In this document: one piece after another, positions 42,646 to 55,581 of the stretch
How the letters are laid out: every line of letters begins with the position of its first letter
Numbering within the stretch: the stretch's first letter is position 1
Assembly: GCA_958295665.1 (NCBI GenBank)
Contig: OY282558.1
Location: forward strand, 309,848,092 to 309,912,091
Direction: 5' to 3'
Source of the DNA: Tipula vernalis
Lineage: Eukaryota; Arthropoda; Insecta; Diptera; Tipulidae
DNA: 64,000 nucleotides
Notes under the pieces: generated by a model
What the model was told of the DNA's origin: nothing
Database searches by the model: none
Seen by the model: only the letters and a program-made list of their open reading frames with translations
Translations under genes and position numbers: made by a program

Positions 42646-43766
42646 ATTTGAATGCAATTTCTTTTGTAAAAGATCTTTGATCTTATATTTTTCTAAATCA
42701 CACTACATCAAAGATTTTACGATATATTTTATCAAAGCACATTTAAATTTACTGTATTAAAAATGAACAAATACAAAAAATGCGGCTAGGTGGAAGCTTG
42801 GGTTGCAAAACGTGTCGCTCTTGTTCATTATTTAACAATAGTTAGCTGTACTTTTGCTTTCTCGTTCTTTCACGCTTAATAAATTACACAAATATCTCAA
42901 ATGTAAGATTTTTGTACTATTTAGGCAAAGGCGGTTATTATGTTAAATAACTTATTGTAAATGTATAATAAATAGTAATCCAAATTGAAAAATCAAAAAA
43001 GCATACAGCTACCACGTGCGACAGAGAGAACTTTTTAAGATTTAAATTTGTATAGTTTTTAAAGGATCATGCAATGAGAGTTGACAAATTAAGATTAAAT
43101 TTGATACTTAAACTAAATTCAAAATTTATGTATTCGTTTCCTGGTAATTCAAAAATGAAATTTGTGCTACGAGAACTATAAAATGAGATACGGAAATTAG
43201 GTATACTCTGCAATAGTTCCAAATGACGCGAGAAAACTGCACCTATATGTACAGGCAATCTCTCATTGCATTACTTTAGGTAAATTGTTTAGTGTTATGA
43301 ATTTCTCTTAAAGAAAATGTTCGTCCTAAGCAAAATTCAATTTAAAATATACATAAACCTTGTATTCCTCGGATCATCATTTTGCTTTCGTGCACAAGCT
43401 AAAGTGTTGATTTAATATCAATGTCGGTCAATTATACTGCTTTTATTCCACTTACTCTTTTTTGCATTTCATGTTTATCGTGATTCTATAACTAGATTTT
43501 GTATCGAGTTATGACTTGTGATAATCCTGAGTAGCTATTTGGTGATAATAACTGTGAGCAAATGGCATTGTCATAGCTTACTGCTGTGTCATCGTGGATG
43601 AACAACATCACGTCGTATATTGATTTGAACGAAAAAGACCAAAACATCTTCCGTCTTACTGTTACAAGTGCGAAAAATTGTTCATTTTGCACACATTATT
43701 TTTTATATGGAGTTTGGTTAAAAACAGCTCTAAAGTGAATCAGAAATTCCTGGTAAATTCAAAGAT
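42646..43766. other. Spacer with no certain gene
   Basis: No convincing gene. Sequence from about 43540 to 43766 may belong to the viral fragment that follows, but no motif supports this. Confidence 0.35.
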
Positions 43767-46050
43767 GTGTTACGCGATGTGAATGGGGGCTTAACGCACT
43801 TCTTATGCAGCGTAGAATATCAAAGGGTGCAAATAGTGAATATCAATAATGAAACAAATCCTGCTGAAACTCAGACTGAGGAGGAAATTGATTCATCGCA
43901 ACCTGACAATAAATCATTTCTGAAATCTTTAAAATCCAAGCTACTGGCAAAAAAAGGTTGCGAAACTGTTTACAATGAGGATTTTACAAATGGGTATGAC
44001 TTTGTCAAGCGGATTTCTTCTCAACCTGCTATGCAAGCCAAACTAGACAAATGTCTTCTGAAGGAATATTTGGCTAAAAAGGATATGACTAAGTAACTAC
44101 TATACTAAATTTATCAATGTAGTTACAAAAGTCTACGAAATTGAGGGTAAACCTGTTGATTCTTAACAAGATAAAGCAAACTGTACACATTTAATTTATG
44201 TTTTGGACCCCTTGAAGACATATTTGCAGCAACGAAAAATTGAATCGTTTATCCTCACTCTTGATAGTAATTGCTATGTAGACAAGTTGAAGTTGACCTT
44301 GGGTTATGTAATATATGTAAACATTCAGATAGTATCATAAAGAGCCACCTACAAAACTACTACAACAAATACATTGATCTGATCCCCTTGCAGCTTTTTC
44401 TTTACTATCGCCACACATCTTCATATAAGACAACCAGAACAATAAACAGCATGAGAAACCTACTCCTGTAGGTGAAAATCTAGTCAAATTTTGTAAATTC
44501 ACAAATTCTTTTCTGACTTCACAAAGATAAGTTTTCTTTTCGGCGAACACTAAAGTTATGCTGGATTTCCAAAAGTACAACCATTTAAATACAGTTGTTA
44601 CTAAGGACAACATCAAGCGGCCTACAGTTATTTCCGTTCAAGGTGTTCCAGGCTGTGGAAAATCTACGTGAATCATAAACTAGGCTTCACCTCGTCTTAT
44701 GTGCTCTTAGTTGCATTAAGGAGAAGCCTTCAATAAAATCGTAAAATTTTGACTTCAATAAAATCGTATTAAACTATAAAACGATTGCTTTCTATCTAAT
44801 TAATGGAACCCGAAAGTATGATACGGTATTTTTTGATGAAAATATATGATACATGCCGGTTATATTGGACTAGTCGTCTTGCTCAGTAAATGTTCATAAA
44901 TATATCTTCTTGGGGAGAAAAATCAAATTCCATATATTGACAGATTACATCATGTTCAATTTTATGATGCTAATAAATTTATAACAAATTCGGAGCAATT
45001 AAATGTTACATACAGATGTTCTATTGATGTTACGTTAGCACTAAAAGAATTTTATCCAGATATGAGCCTTAAAAACTCCATACATGAATCAATGGAATTC
45101 TTCAAATTACCACCAAATATCGCAACACTACCAATTCTGGATATTACATATTATCTAAGTTTCACCAAAGAGGATAGGCGTTTGTTAAAAGCCCTGCTTA
45201 CCTTTCCACCAACAAGTAAAGTCTTAACGATTCAGGAGGCGCAAGAACTAACGCCACCTAATGTTATATATGTAAGAACCAAAGCACATCCGAATGAACT
45301 ACTTAACACTAGAACTATCGACCGGTCAAAATGACCGATTATACATTTATTGAATTCAATTTTTTTAATTATTATGTTAATATTTTTGTGGGAATCTGTG
45401 ATGAATTTTAAACAAAGTAATTATGTTAAAATTCATCATAAACTTCCAAAAAAATATTAACATAATAATTAAAAAAAATTGAATTCAGTAAATGTACAAT
45501 TCGTCATTTTGACGGTTTGGTAGTTCTAGTTTTAATCGTAGTTTACCACATGCAATCGTTGCGATATGAAGTCATACGGGTTCATTTAAATATTTCGCGC
45601 CCGTTGAAAATGATTTGCTACACTCGCTAGCGATGCAAGGGCGCCACTTAATCCATACTAATGATGCACCTTTATTGCCTACAACTAAAACTAACCCATC
45701 GGAAAAATCAGCAAGAAAACGAATTAGATGGTTGTGTTCCATCTATTATCAGAATGTTAACAAAATGGCTTGAAAGGCATTCAAATTTTACCGTTTTGTT
45801 CTTCAAACAAACTACCTGATTTATGTAATGAGCGAAGGTAATTTCAATCCGGGAATTAACAATTTTGAATATTTTGGGCATGACTATGTTGTTTATAGAT
45901 GTGATCGCAAACTAGAAACAAACAGAACAAAACTAGAACTAGTGAGTGCTCCAGTAACATTAGCCCCATCGAGAGTTGAGCAGATGTATAGTTACAAAAC
46001 AAAGGGGCACAAGTCGAGTTGTCCCTTTTTACATATTATTTGAAATTCGA
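43767..46050 (+). pseudogene. Endogenous RNA-virus replicase fragment (SF1 helicase region)
   Basis: A plus-strand series of broken frames. 43767-44096 holds a 109-codon frame with no recognised motif, tentatively pre-helicase. Around 44630 a GVPGCGKS Walker A motif follows VISVQ, as in superfamily 1 helicases of alphavirus-like (virga/nege-like) replicases. Around 44930-44960 there is a QIPYI-like block. The frame 45062-45334 continues helicase-type sequence until a MITE at 45310. Beyond the MITE, near 45540-45600, comes a block like helicase motif VI, then a 71-codon frame at 45828-46043. Many stops and frameshifts: an old, dead integration. No polymerase or capsid part is visible. Family placement is by motif order only. 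Confidence 0.68.
45310..45526. mobile_element. Mariner-type MITE inserted in the viral fragment
   Basis: Inverted ends around GAACTATCGACCGGTCAAAA and the matching right end (TTTTGACGGTTTGGTAGTTC). Arms of about 80 bp include GAATTCAATTTTTTTAATTA and TTATGTTAATATTTTT. The last codons of the open frame before it are MITE sequence. The viral reading resumes after it, so it landed after the integration. Confidence 0.82.
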
Positions 46051-46439
46051 ATTCTCCATATTCGATTTCAAATAATATCAATTTTTGTAATATTCCGGCA
46101 ACTACAAACAACCGTATTTACGGTTTACAATCACTAAAATTAAAAAAACTCATACGATTTTCAATGATTCTTAGTTTTAAAAACGATTTCCTGAAAAATG
46201 CGAATTTCAAATAAAAAAAACTTTAAGAACAAACCATACTGGTCTGCATGTTTATTTAGAAGCAACAGTGAATTGGGATGAGATTCGGAATGCACGGCTT
46301 TGATCTTACTGCAAGGCTTTGAACTCCGCTTGCCTGTTTCCAACATATCACCAAGTATTCTCTCTCCATGGTTCGATGACCGGCTTATACAATAAATCTT
46401 AAAAATCGAAAATGTAAGGCCAATACTAAAATAACGAAA
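46051..46439. other. Spacer between viral and retroelement fragments
   Basis: Includes the second arm of a hairpin (ATATTATTTGAAATTCGAAT / ATTCGATTTCAAATAATAT, 46030-46080). No gene. Confidence 0.45.
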
Positions 46440-47722
46440 TGAAGTTTGGAAACAGACAAGCTGCCTTTTTACAACACAGCGAGGAATTTGATGTCTATTT
46501 CAAATTTAAGTACAAGTCTTATTTGGCTGGCATCCAAGAAAAAATTAGATTCGAAACTTTTCTGGAAACACTTTAGGTCTAAACGTGTACCTTGCCAATA
46601 TGACCTGTAACACTAATCGGGTTGAATTCACCAGCCAAGTATTTAATAAAGGAGATAGAAAAACATCATCAAGTACGGGTAGCTTATACGGATTTTAGTA
46701 AGGCAGTTGATTCTATATATCAAGTCTATTTGCATTTCGATTTTCATTAGAATTCTTGAATTGGTTCAAGCACAAATTAGATATAATTTGTGGTTCGAGC
46801 CATACCTAAGAAACCGCCTACATATGTAATATTTGGCAATAAGAAATCCAACGTTATCACACGTTGGTGTTCCTCAAGAATCACATATTGGACCCTGGAT
46901 TTTTATTGTTTTCATTGATCGGATAACCAAGATCATAAAAAACTCAAATGTTCTCATATTTGCTGATGACGTAAAAATGTTTCGTACGATTGAACAAATT
47001 CGTGTTGTTGACGTATTGCAAGATAACCTCAATAGACTTAGTGAGTGGTAGGATAAAAAAACCCATTAGATTTAAACATCAAGAAGTGCAAAATTATGTC
47101 TTTTCATCGTAAAAGGAATCCGATAATAACTACATACAACATCAATGACAATGTAGTTCAAAGGTCCAAAAGATTACTGATTTAGGAGTCACCTTCGTCG
47201 AAAACGTTAGTTTTAACAGGCACATCTATACCTGTATTGCTAAAGCGAATTCTATGTTTGGCTTTGTCAAGCGATGGACGGGGGGATTCAGGGATATACA
47301 AACTTTATTTACGCTGTATTTCGTTATATAAGATTTCAAGTGGAATATGCTGTAATTGTCTGGAATCCTTACTATGATATGCACATTAAAAGAATTGAAA
47401 GCATACAAAAAAAGTTTTTGATATTTCTTTTTAACAAAAAACAGGTTGGAAAGATGACTATACCATACCTTTATTCTATCAAAATGTGTGTGCTTTTATC
47501 GGAACCGTCCTACGTGGCCACATCGATTCAGCTTATGTATTGGAAAACATATCCAAAAATATTCCAAGCAGGACATTGCATAATCACCGATTTTTGGCGC
47601 AAGAACATCATTCCACCAATTATGGCGATAACAACCCAATCATTAGATCAACAAAATCATTTAATAACGCAGATGATCAATTCGATTTTAATCTATCAAA
47701 AAATAATTTAAAAAAAATTTGA
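46440..47722 (+). pseudogene. Jockey-like non-LTR reverse transcriptase remnant
   Basis: Frames in order give VRVAYTDFSKAVDSIY near 46672 (the RT DFSKAFD block), GVPQESHIGPWIFIVFID at 46877 (GVPQGSxLGPLLF), then VLIFADDVKMF at 46950-46985, the FADD catalytic box. 47274-47711 encodes EYAVIVWNPYYDMHIKRIES and QKKFLIF, the post-RT region of jockey-type elements. The catalytic Asp pair is kept but stops and frameshifts separate the parts. Endonuclease and gag are absent, so the copy is 5' truncated. Confidence 0.88.
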
Positions 47723-47768
47723 AAACCTATTTTTAAAATTTATGATTAATTTTGGATTTCTTTAATAT

Positions 47769-48026
47769 ATGCCGTCTTACTTTGAGCATTTTACAACAAC
47801 AATGCCGTGTATTTTCATTCCGGAATGAATAGTTTCAAACCAAGTTTTTGTTGGTATAGTATTATTCTAGGAATATTTTTGAATTTTTTTTTTGTTTTTT
47901 TATTTAATTTTTAATGTCAATTGATAAAAGTAAAAAGAAAATTATTTTCGGTTTTTATTTTGAGCATAATTTGCATTTTTATTTTTATACCAATAACTAT
48001 TCCAGTGACCAAAGTAAGACGGCAAT
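47769..48026. mobile_element. MITE with ATGCCGTCTTACTTTG ends
   Basis: ATGCCGTCTTACTTTGAGCA at the left and the complement of TTGCCGTCTTACTTTGGTCA at the right; further subterminal matches around CGGAATGAATAG. 258 bp, non-coding, just after the retroelement remnant. Confidence 0.75.
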
Positions 48027-49608
48027 TGTTGAAATTGTCGGATAATTAGGATAGAATTGAAGTATAAAGTCGTGACAAGTATATTAATAACAGTGGCCGA
48101 CAAGCTTTTCAGAAACGAAAAATAGGTGAATTCAGTATTATGCTAATCGACCATCATTATTCTAAAAATAAAATTTACCAACCACAACTAAATTTCCCGT
48201 TGTTTATGAAAGAAGATAAGACAGAGCCATAATCTTAAAAGAAACAACAAATATGTTAATTTTTCTTCATAAATAGTTGTGTAATGAATGATCTTTTTTT
48301 GAATTAAAATTGAAATGTATAAAATACAAATGTAAATTTATCATTTGGATATGACTTTTTTAGAATCTTTCGTTTTTAAAGAAAAGATTAGGATGACGCT
48401 TATGCTGTATTTCTAAATAATTTAATATACTTTTATTTATTATTAAACCTGTTTACATATATGAACCCAAGATGTGTCAAAAGTCGACTGAGGAAGCGGG
48501 AGCATACATGAAGATAGTGACTTAATTAGCAGTGGAATGATAGTTATAACGGTGGTATCTTGAAGCTGTGTAGTCATGTATAGGGGAAATTACACAGGTA
48601 TCTTCTTTTTTTAAGTTTAGGAATGGAGGATGAAGCTGAGCATGTACGAGAAGTTGATGTGTGCTAAATGAAATTAATAGTTCATTTTTAAAAATGATTA
48701 GGTAATAATTGGCAGAAGAACGGAACGATTAATTATTTGAATTTAAGTTTTAGAAAATTCGGCTGAAGTGGATTTAAATTCATAATTTTAGGTTGATAAA
48801 AGTTTCGAAGCTGCCTCAATTCTAGTTGTAGAATATAATTAATAGATTTGAAATGCGTTGTCATTTTAATTTACTGTCGGCTATAAAAAAGGGTTTGGAA
48901 AATAACCTACAGAGTTCTTCGGTTTTGTTGTGTGTAAAAGGGTGTACGATGGGGCCCGGCCTTCTAATATGTGATATCTTCCGTAGTGCTTGGTCATACA
49001 TTTGAATCAATCAAGAGAAACCATTTTTGAGTTGTACTTTCATAACACTTTTTTGAATGATTCCGAATAGGAATCGAAAGCTAAAGTTTTCAATAAAACA
49101 AGAGCCCTAAACCAATATTAAAACAAATTTTTACCATACAAAAAAAAAGTTTAACGAGCTATCGAAGTTGGAAATGGATAGAAAACTTTCGAATTACTTT
49201 ATTTATTAAAGTCATTTTTTCTTTATTAAATTTTTAAAAATACAGTACATTATATATTATGTTTTAGGCGATGCATGTTACAACAACGATATAGCTAAAT
49301 ATTTTTTAAACACTATTTGCTCTATTCGTTAAAAAAGATTAATTAACTATCATTTTGTCTTGAAGAATAAATCTAAACAAATTTTCTTAATACATACTCT
49401 AATAAGTAACTAGTAAATTTCAATATTTATTTTTATTAAAATGATTGATTTTGTAGCTTAATTTTTTGTCTATAAATTTTATTGTGCATTATTCACTTAA
49501 ATAATTACTAATATTTTGTTTATAATATTTAATTCTAATCATTTCACATAAATTTTATTTTAACACAATAATTTTTAAATTTATTATTTATTCAATGATG
49601 ATTATCTT
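48027..49608. other. AT-rich intergenic DNA, nothing recognised
   Basis: About 1.6 kb without recognisable coding sequence, RNA gene or clear terminal repeats. Confidence 0.4.
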
Positions 49609-49728
49609 TCAGCCGATTCACATGAGTATTATTTTCATCAGATCTGTTCCCTTTTACCTAACACACTAATTTTAGTTACTTAATGAGGCAAGAATATGCT
49701 GGAAAGAAAACTCGTGTGAATCGGCTGA
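49609..49728. mobile_element. Small MITE (TCAGCCGATTCACA ends)
   Basis: TCAGCCGATTCACATGAGT and the inverted TCAGCCGATTCACACGAGT bound 120 bp of AT-rich DNA. One mismatch between ends. Confidence 0.85.
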
Positions 49729-50276
49729 TTGTATTTAAGGACCTCACGCACCAGAAGCCGGTTTTAAATATCCGTTAATTTGCTTATTACATATTCATGA
49801 AAAACAAAACTTTGAGCAAAAGTAAAACGTGTTTTCCCACACTGGAAATTGTTTTATTACGATATTTTTTGTTAAAAAATCCTTATATATTTGCTCAAAC
49901 TTGCTCTCGCTTGATTTTTCAACAATACATAAGCAAATTAACGTTCTGGTATGTCCGGTCATTCACAATTTATAAAATGAATATCTATATATGCTCTAAT
50001 AAAAAACTCACGAAAACAATAATTTAATTTTACCAACTTAAAAATCTTACTAATAATAAACAAAACTTAATAAATTTAATTTAAAATTTTTAGTTTCATC
50101 AATAAAATATACATAATGGAATATTTTTCATTTTTTTGTGTTTGCATTTTTTTTTAATAATTTCATGTTATGTAGTTTCAAAAATATTAGTTATGCTTAA
50201 TTTTTTTTTATAGCGAATTATATGAATCATGTTAGTTTTTAAACTGATTTTAATTAAAATCCAAAAGTTGTTCGAA
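49729..50276. other. Region 3' of the APPBP2-type gene
   Basis: AT-rich; the part next to 50277 should be the 3' UTR of the minus-strand gene. The 76-codon plus frame at 49797-50027 has no recognised motif. Confidence 0.4.
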
Positions 50277-53200
50277 TCACGACACTAAAACTTCATTATC
50301 TGAACACATTTCGAAGAATTTCATTGTAACCTCTTCCATGGGAGTATCTTCTTTTAATTCAATATACGAATTGTTCTGTTAATAATAAATAACTGTAGTA
50401 AACATAAATTATAAAATTTTTTTGTGATTAATACTTACGCGACCCGTAAAATTTTCTTCTCTTAATACTTTCCAATTTTCCAATATTCTAGCATATTCAA
50501 AATATTTATGAGTTTCAGCTAATGCTTCATATACATGGCATAAACCTCTATAATCATATTCCAATCCTGAGTAAGTTTGACCAAATAATCGAAGACCTGT
50601 TGGCAAATTAAAATTAATTAGATTGGATAACAAAAGTATTTCCAAAAAACCAAATTTATTTACTGATATTAATACTCCTTAAATATAATTCTTCTGCTTC
50701 TCTATGTTTTTTCATATGATAATTATATAAAGACGCTAAATGGCCAATTGAAAGTCCCACCTCATAATCATAAGCTCCCAATAAATCTGTTTTTATTTTA
50801 ATTGCACGCTTATGCATTTTCTCGGCATCCTCAAATTTTAACATACTTTGATAAAGACGTCCTAAATTTCCATAATGTTTTGCAGTTTGTACGTTAATTT
50901 CACCAAATGCTTCCAGCGATAGTTGTAAAGCGGATTGATGAAGTTCTTCAGATTGAGTTAGAAGTCCTTCGTAATCGTTATTTAATGTCGGCATACTATC
51001 CAACGCTATTTCTTCTAATATCAATGCTTTAACACGTTTAGCGGATGCCAACATTAGGTGATGGCCGGGCACTAAATCAACCATTATACGAATGGCTTCT
51101 TCAATATGTTCACTTGCACTTAAAAATCTACCCGAGCTATATTCGTGCACATAAAGAGCGTAAGCCAAATCTTCATGGGCAATTGCTACATGGAAGTTTT
51201 TAATTCCGAATATAATTTTTCGCATTTTTAAAGCACGCTCGTAATATTCTACACTGGATTTTATGGAATCTACATTTAACAAGAAAAACCCGTAATCTAA
51301 TAAAGAATCTGCATACTTTTGATGATCTTCGCCAAATGTGATTCTATTTAATTAAAAAAACGGAAAATGAAATAAACAAATCGTAAAACTACAAAAAAAA
51401 AATTCTACCTGGCCCGTTGACAAGCTTGTATTATTAACATATTTGCTCGTTTGAAATGTCGTTTCACTACACAAGATTTAGCCGCTTGGCGCCAAACATC
51501 TATAGCAATTCTAGAATACATAAATTAAAATTATTAAATATTTCATAAAAGAAGATTAGATGCACTTACTTATCGGGAGTATTCTGCCGAAGTTTTTTTA
51601 ATGCTTTAATGCTCCAATTATAACTAGAATCATATTCGCTACGCAAAAAATGTAACACCGATATTTGTATATATAAACTGGCTAATAAACTATTTGGTAT
51701 TTTATCTACGCCTATTTTATCAACAATAGCTAAAGCATCTTTAACCGAAATTAATGCTTCCTTAAAACAACAAAAATTTGCCTGAGCATACAATAAACGT
51801 TGTAAACAATCTAATTTGATTAATAAAATTAAGTCTGATTCTAATATATCAGTCAATATTAAAACTTGTTGTAACACATGTAAGCTATCTTCGATCCACC
51901 CAGCTTCAGCTAAAAATGTACCTAAACGCAATCCAATATCGATTTCCTTTAGTACACATTTTTTATTGTACTCCGAAGTGGTTTTAAAATCATATAAAAT
52001 TTGTTTTACATGGCATATGAATACTCTTTTTAATTCAGTGGATATTGGCTTTCCATACGACATTAGCAACTACAAAGAAAATTAACAAATTAATTAAAAG
52101 AAAAAAAAAATGTTAAGAATTTTATTATAGTGTTCTAACCGAAAAACATTTAAACATTTTTTGCCGGGACGGTCCAAATTTCAATAGACGAGCGAAGACA
52201 TCAATATCTGAAAGCTGTTCCATCAATATATCCTTCAACTCTCCAAAATCAGACATCTATAACGATTAAACATATTTACAAAAATACAAAAAAAAATTAA
52301 CTTAGAAATGTTCACCTCCTGTCTTATTTTTTTGTTTTCGCGCGAGTTTCTACTCTTGGGACAGCTAAGTACTGCATCGAGATTGGCCTCTGTTAACCCA
52401 TTACAATGGACTGAAAAGTATATCACTGCTCTATAGTGCAATGAATTAAACTATTGTTTCGAAGATTTTTCATTAAAATCTGAATGTTTTTTTTTTCAAA
52501 ATCTTCCTTCGAAAAATATTTATTTTGAATGCTTTCATTTTGTTGCAGTATCAAAAAAATAATTTGGATAGTGTGAGTTTATTTAGCTTCCGCTCTTTTA
52601 AATCTAAGTCAATCCATTGCAACGGATAAACAGAACGAAGCTAATCTCGGTGCAGCATTGCGAGCAACAAGTTAATTTTAAAAGTATAGCGCGACACTAA
52701 TGCATTTATGTGAGCGGGATGCATATCTCTGGCTTAGAGTAGATTAGTGTTCCCAACTGAAGGGAAGGACAATAATTAAAAAGTTACAAAGTAGAGATAT
52801 TAAACAATATTTTTGTCTGGTTAGATATGCTCAACATATGAGCATATCTCAACATATCTAACTACATTGTTTAATATCTCTACTTTGTAGCTTTTTAATT
52901 ATTGTCCTTTTCTTCAGTTGGGAACCCTAGAGTAGATGGAAGTCAGTGGGTTTGGGTCAGTGACCCCTCCGCTATGCCAAGGTAACCTTTTTTGTTTTTC
53001 ATTTTTAACTAGAATTATTCTCGCAATAAAATAGTAAATCAAAATGTTTTGTAAGTTTAGTTTGCCTTTGTAACTAATCTTAAAAGCATACTAGGAAGTT
53101 TAGATAGATTATATTTATGAATGTCTTAGATGACCTCACTCTCAATGATAAAAAAATGTCAGGAATTGGTTTGTAAGATAAGTATGGCTTACCTACAACC

Positions 53201-54531
53201 ACTTCAAAACATCAAAAATTATCATTCATAAGAAACAGCCGCAGCTGATTAATGTCTGTGTGTGTATTACAAAAAGAAACATTTAGAAAGTTGTTTCAGT
53301 TTAGTAACAAAACTGAAAGAAAAAACATATCATTCAATGCAAGCATGTCTTATTATTCGTACGCTTAATATTTTCACTTACATTTGCGTTCACTCATATC
53401 AAGTGAGTCAAACAAAAAAACAACTTATGTGTGTTTAATGTTTTTGTTTACAATCATAAAATCGTATCTTTTTGTTCTCGATACAGATTCTTTCAATTTT
53501 ACTTTTACTCTTAGATGCATACATATATAGATGCATAACGTATTATAATAGTTTCTTAGGACGTGTTCGAAGTTTGTAATAATTTTGTTTTTGTAATAAT
53601 TTTGACAGAAGTGAAATAATTGTCTCTTTCAAATTTTGTAATAAGTTTTATTTGTACAATTTTTTTTTGAAATAAATTAACGTAATACGGCTTAATTATT
53701 GTTATTGTGCACTTTTGTTTATGAATATTATTACAGAAGTGTCAAAATTACAACCCGTAGTAGCTGTAATAATTTGGTTGCATACAAAATAGTGTCATAA
53801 TTATTACAGCTGGAATAATTATTACAAACTTCGAACACGTCCTTAAGTAAGAATTTAAAATATACATTGTAAACAAATTTATTATTATTATGCCAACAAA
53901 ATACAAACAACACCACAAAGATAATACAAAAACAACTCAAAGAAACAGAATTACACGATAGTATTGGTTAATTGTTAATACATATTTTTTCTATTTTGAC
54001 ACAAAACATATGATTTTTTTATTTAATAAAGTACTGAAAGTACATATGTATCAAAAATTTTCTTCACAAATACCACCATACAGAATATGTATACACTGAT
54101 GCATTTTATTTCTTTAATTTTATTTATCAATAAAATTATATTTTTGTGTTTCGGAAATTATTATAATTTCACTTTTTACAAAATTAAAATGAAAAATATA
54201 TTTATATTTTTCCAAATTACAACAAAAATAAATAAATTTACTCTAGCCAGAATGATTAAATGGAAAAATTATCTAAAAACATAATTTAGTCATAATAAAT
54301 GCTGGTATAGTCGAAAAAAGCAGCACCATCCTTGTGGTGCTGATGAAATTTTTGCGTTATAGTTTAACAAGTTATATTTACCTTTAAATAGATATCCGCC
54401 AATATTGTTGGAGGCAGTAAAGGTAGAATATTCAATTTATCAATTGTTACAACATTATAATTTATATTTGACACATAATTTTGTAAACACTGTTTATAAA
54501 GAGAGGTAGGACTTCTGACTTTATCCGCCAT
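50277..54531 (-). CDS. APPBP2: Amyloid protein-binding protein 2 (APPBP2), TPR protein
   Basis: Seven coding exons joined at GT/AG sites: 54531-54382, 52256-52140, 52069-51570, 51510-51409, 51343-50664, 50596-50439, 50375-50277. Phases agree and the sum is 601 codons plus stop (human protein 585). Conserved blocks include DVWRQAAKSCVVKRHFKRA, YADSLLDYGFFLLNVDSI, HVAIAHEDLAYALYVHEYSS, VQTAKHYGNLGRLYQSM, EVGLSIGHLASLYNY and YSGLEYDYRGL. The C-terminal half is an array of TPR helices. In mammals APPBP2 binds the APP tail and microtubules and also serves as a Cullin-2 substrate receptor; by homology a cytosolic adaptor is expected. Intron 1 is about 2.1 kb and holds two MITEs; other introns are 59-72 bp. 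Start chosen as the ATG giving MADKVRSPTSLYKQCL in frame with exon 2. Confidence 0.95.
52749..52925. mobile_element. Foldback MITE in APPBP2 intron 1
   Basis: GTTCCCAACTGAAG and GGACAATAATTAAAAAG through AGTAGAGATATTAAACAAT recur inverted at the right. About 75-bp arms around a short centre containing AACATATGAGCATATC. Flanks share TAGAGTAGAT on both sides, though not directly at the ends. Non-coding. Confidence 0.85.
53559..53842. mobile_element. PIF/Harbinger-like MITE in APPBP2 intron 1
   Basis: Inverted ends GGACGTGTTCGAAGTTTGTA and the exact complement, bordered by TTA on both sides (53556-53558, 53843-53845). 284 bp. Starts with the same GGACGTGT as the Harbinger elements at 23.5-25.2 kb, and the left half recurs at 23367-23475. 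Non-autonomous. Confidence 0.9.
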
Positions 54532-55581
54532 GATTACAACTTTTATTTAAACAAAACAACTTCTACGAAAATAAAATTTTGTACGAAAAATTTAACAAGT
54601 GTGCGTGTTATACCCATACAATAATTTCTGTGTAAAAGTTTCGTTAAGTGGTTTTGAATTTTTATTTGTACATCGTAGTTTATACATGTTAAAAAATTTG
54701 TTTGATTTTTAAAATTTTGCTGTAGGTACCTATATTATTTAGCTCCATGTGCATAGTAGTTTAATTTTAATTTATAATTATACTTACAAGTTACGAATAT
54801 ATTTTAATAAGTTCTAAATCAATTTGTTGTGGTTCGTGTCTTAGATAGATATTATTTCGTTGAATTTAACATCTTGGTTGATACGGTTATACATTACTTT
54901 TGTTCTTAGGCTGTTTTCGAAACCGACACCATCTTAAACAAATAAGTAAAATCATTCGAATTGCCTTCACCTACTTATGTCACAGAATAATAAACAACCA
55001 GAAGAGACATTACGTGGATCAAGAAATTTTTGCTCTTAAGCTCGCTGCACGAGAAGGATTATGTTTATCCAAAGATTATTTTTCAATAAATTTTAACTCA
55101 TGAGGGGAAATTTTGAAGGGGATTTTTTTTATTTTTATCAATACAGTGATTTCATTGGATGAACAACAAACACATAAGCGGCGCTCTACGCCTGGCTTCG
55201 CTTCTCTTCAGCCCCAGGCACAATGCATCCGTTCCGTCCCGTCCCGCTTTTCCGTCAAATTTAAATTTTGACATTTTCTATGTAAGTACATAGTTTAAAT
55301 GAAAAGACGGAAAGGTTAGTCACAATGAGCGGAATTAGACGGCCGTAGACGGAAAGATTTTTCTAAAAAATTAAAACTTTACGGAAAGATCGGAAAACAT
55401 AACCTATTCTTTGACAGTATGTAATAAAGAAGCGCGCAATATTGTAACTTGTAACTAATGCGTTAGCGTTGCCTGAAGATTTGTGCTTACCAAACAGCAG
55501 CACAAAATTTCCACATTATTTTGTGGCTGATGCGGCATTCTCGCTCAATAAAAATATAATAAGGCCATATCCGTGATCTGT
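54532..55581. other. Upstream of APPBP2; no further gene certain
   Basis: The first few hundred bp should hold the APPBP2 5' UTR and promoter. A 67-codon plus frame at 54900-55103 has no recognised domain. A GC-richer patch at 55180-55260 (TCCGTTCCGTCCCGTCCCGC) with nearby repeated ACGGAAAG words looks like repeat DNA of unknown type. Confidence 0.4.

Noticed and set aside
43071..43270. ATGCAATGAGAG inverted words about 190 bp apart
   Set aside because: Only about 12 bp match at each side and no target duplication; too little to call a MITE.
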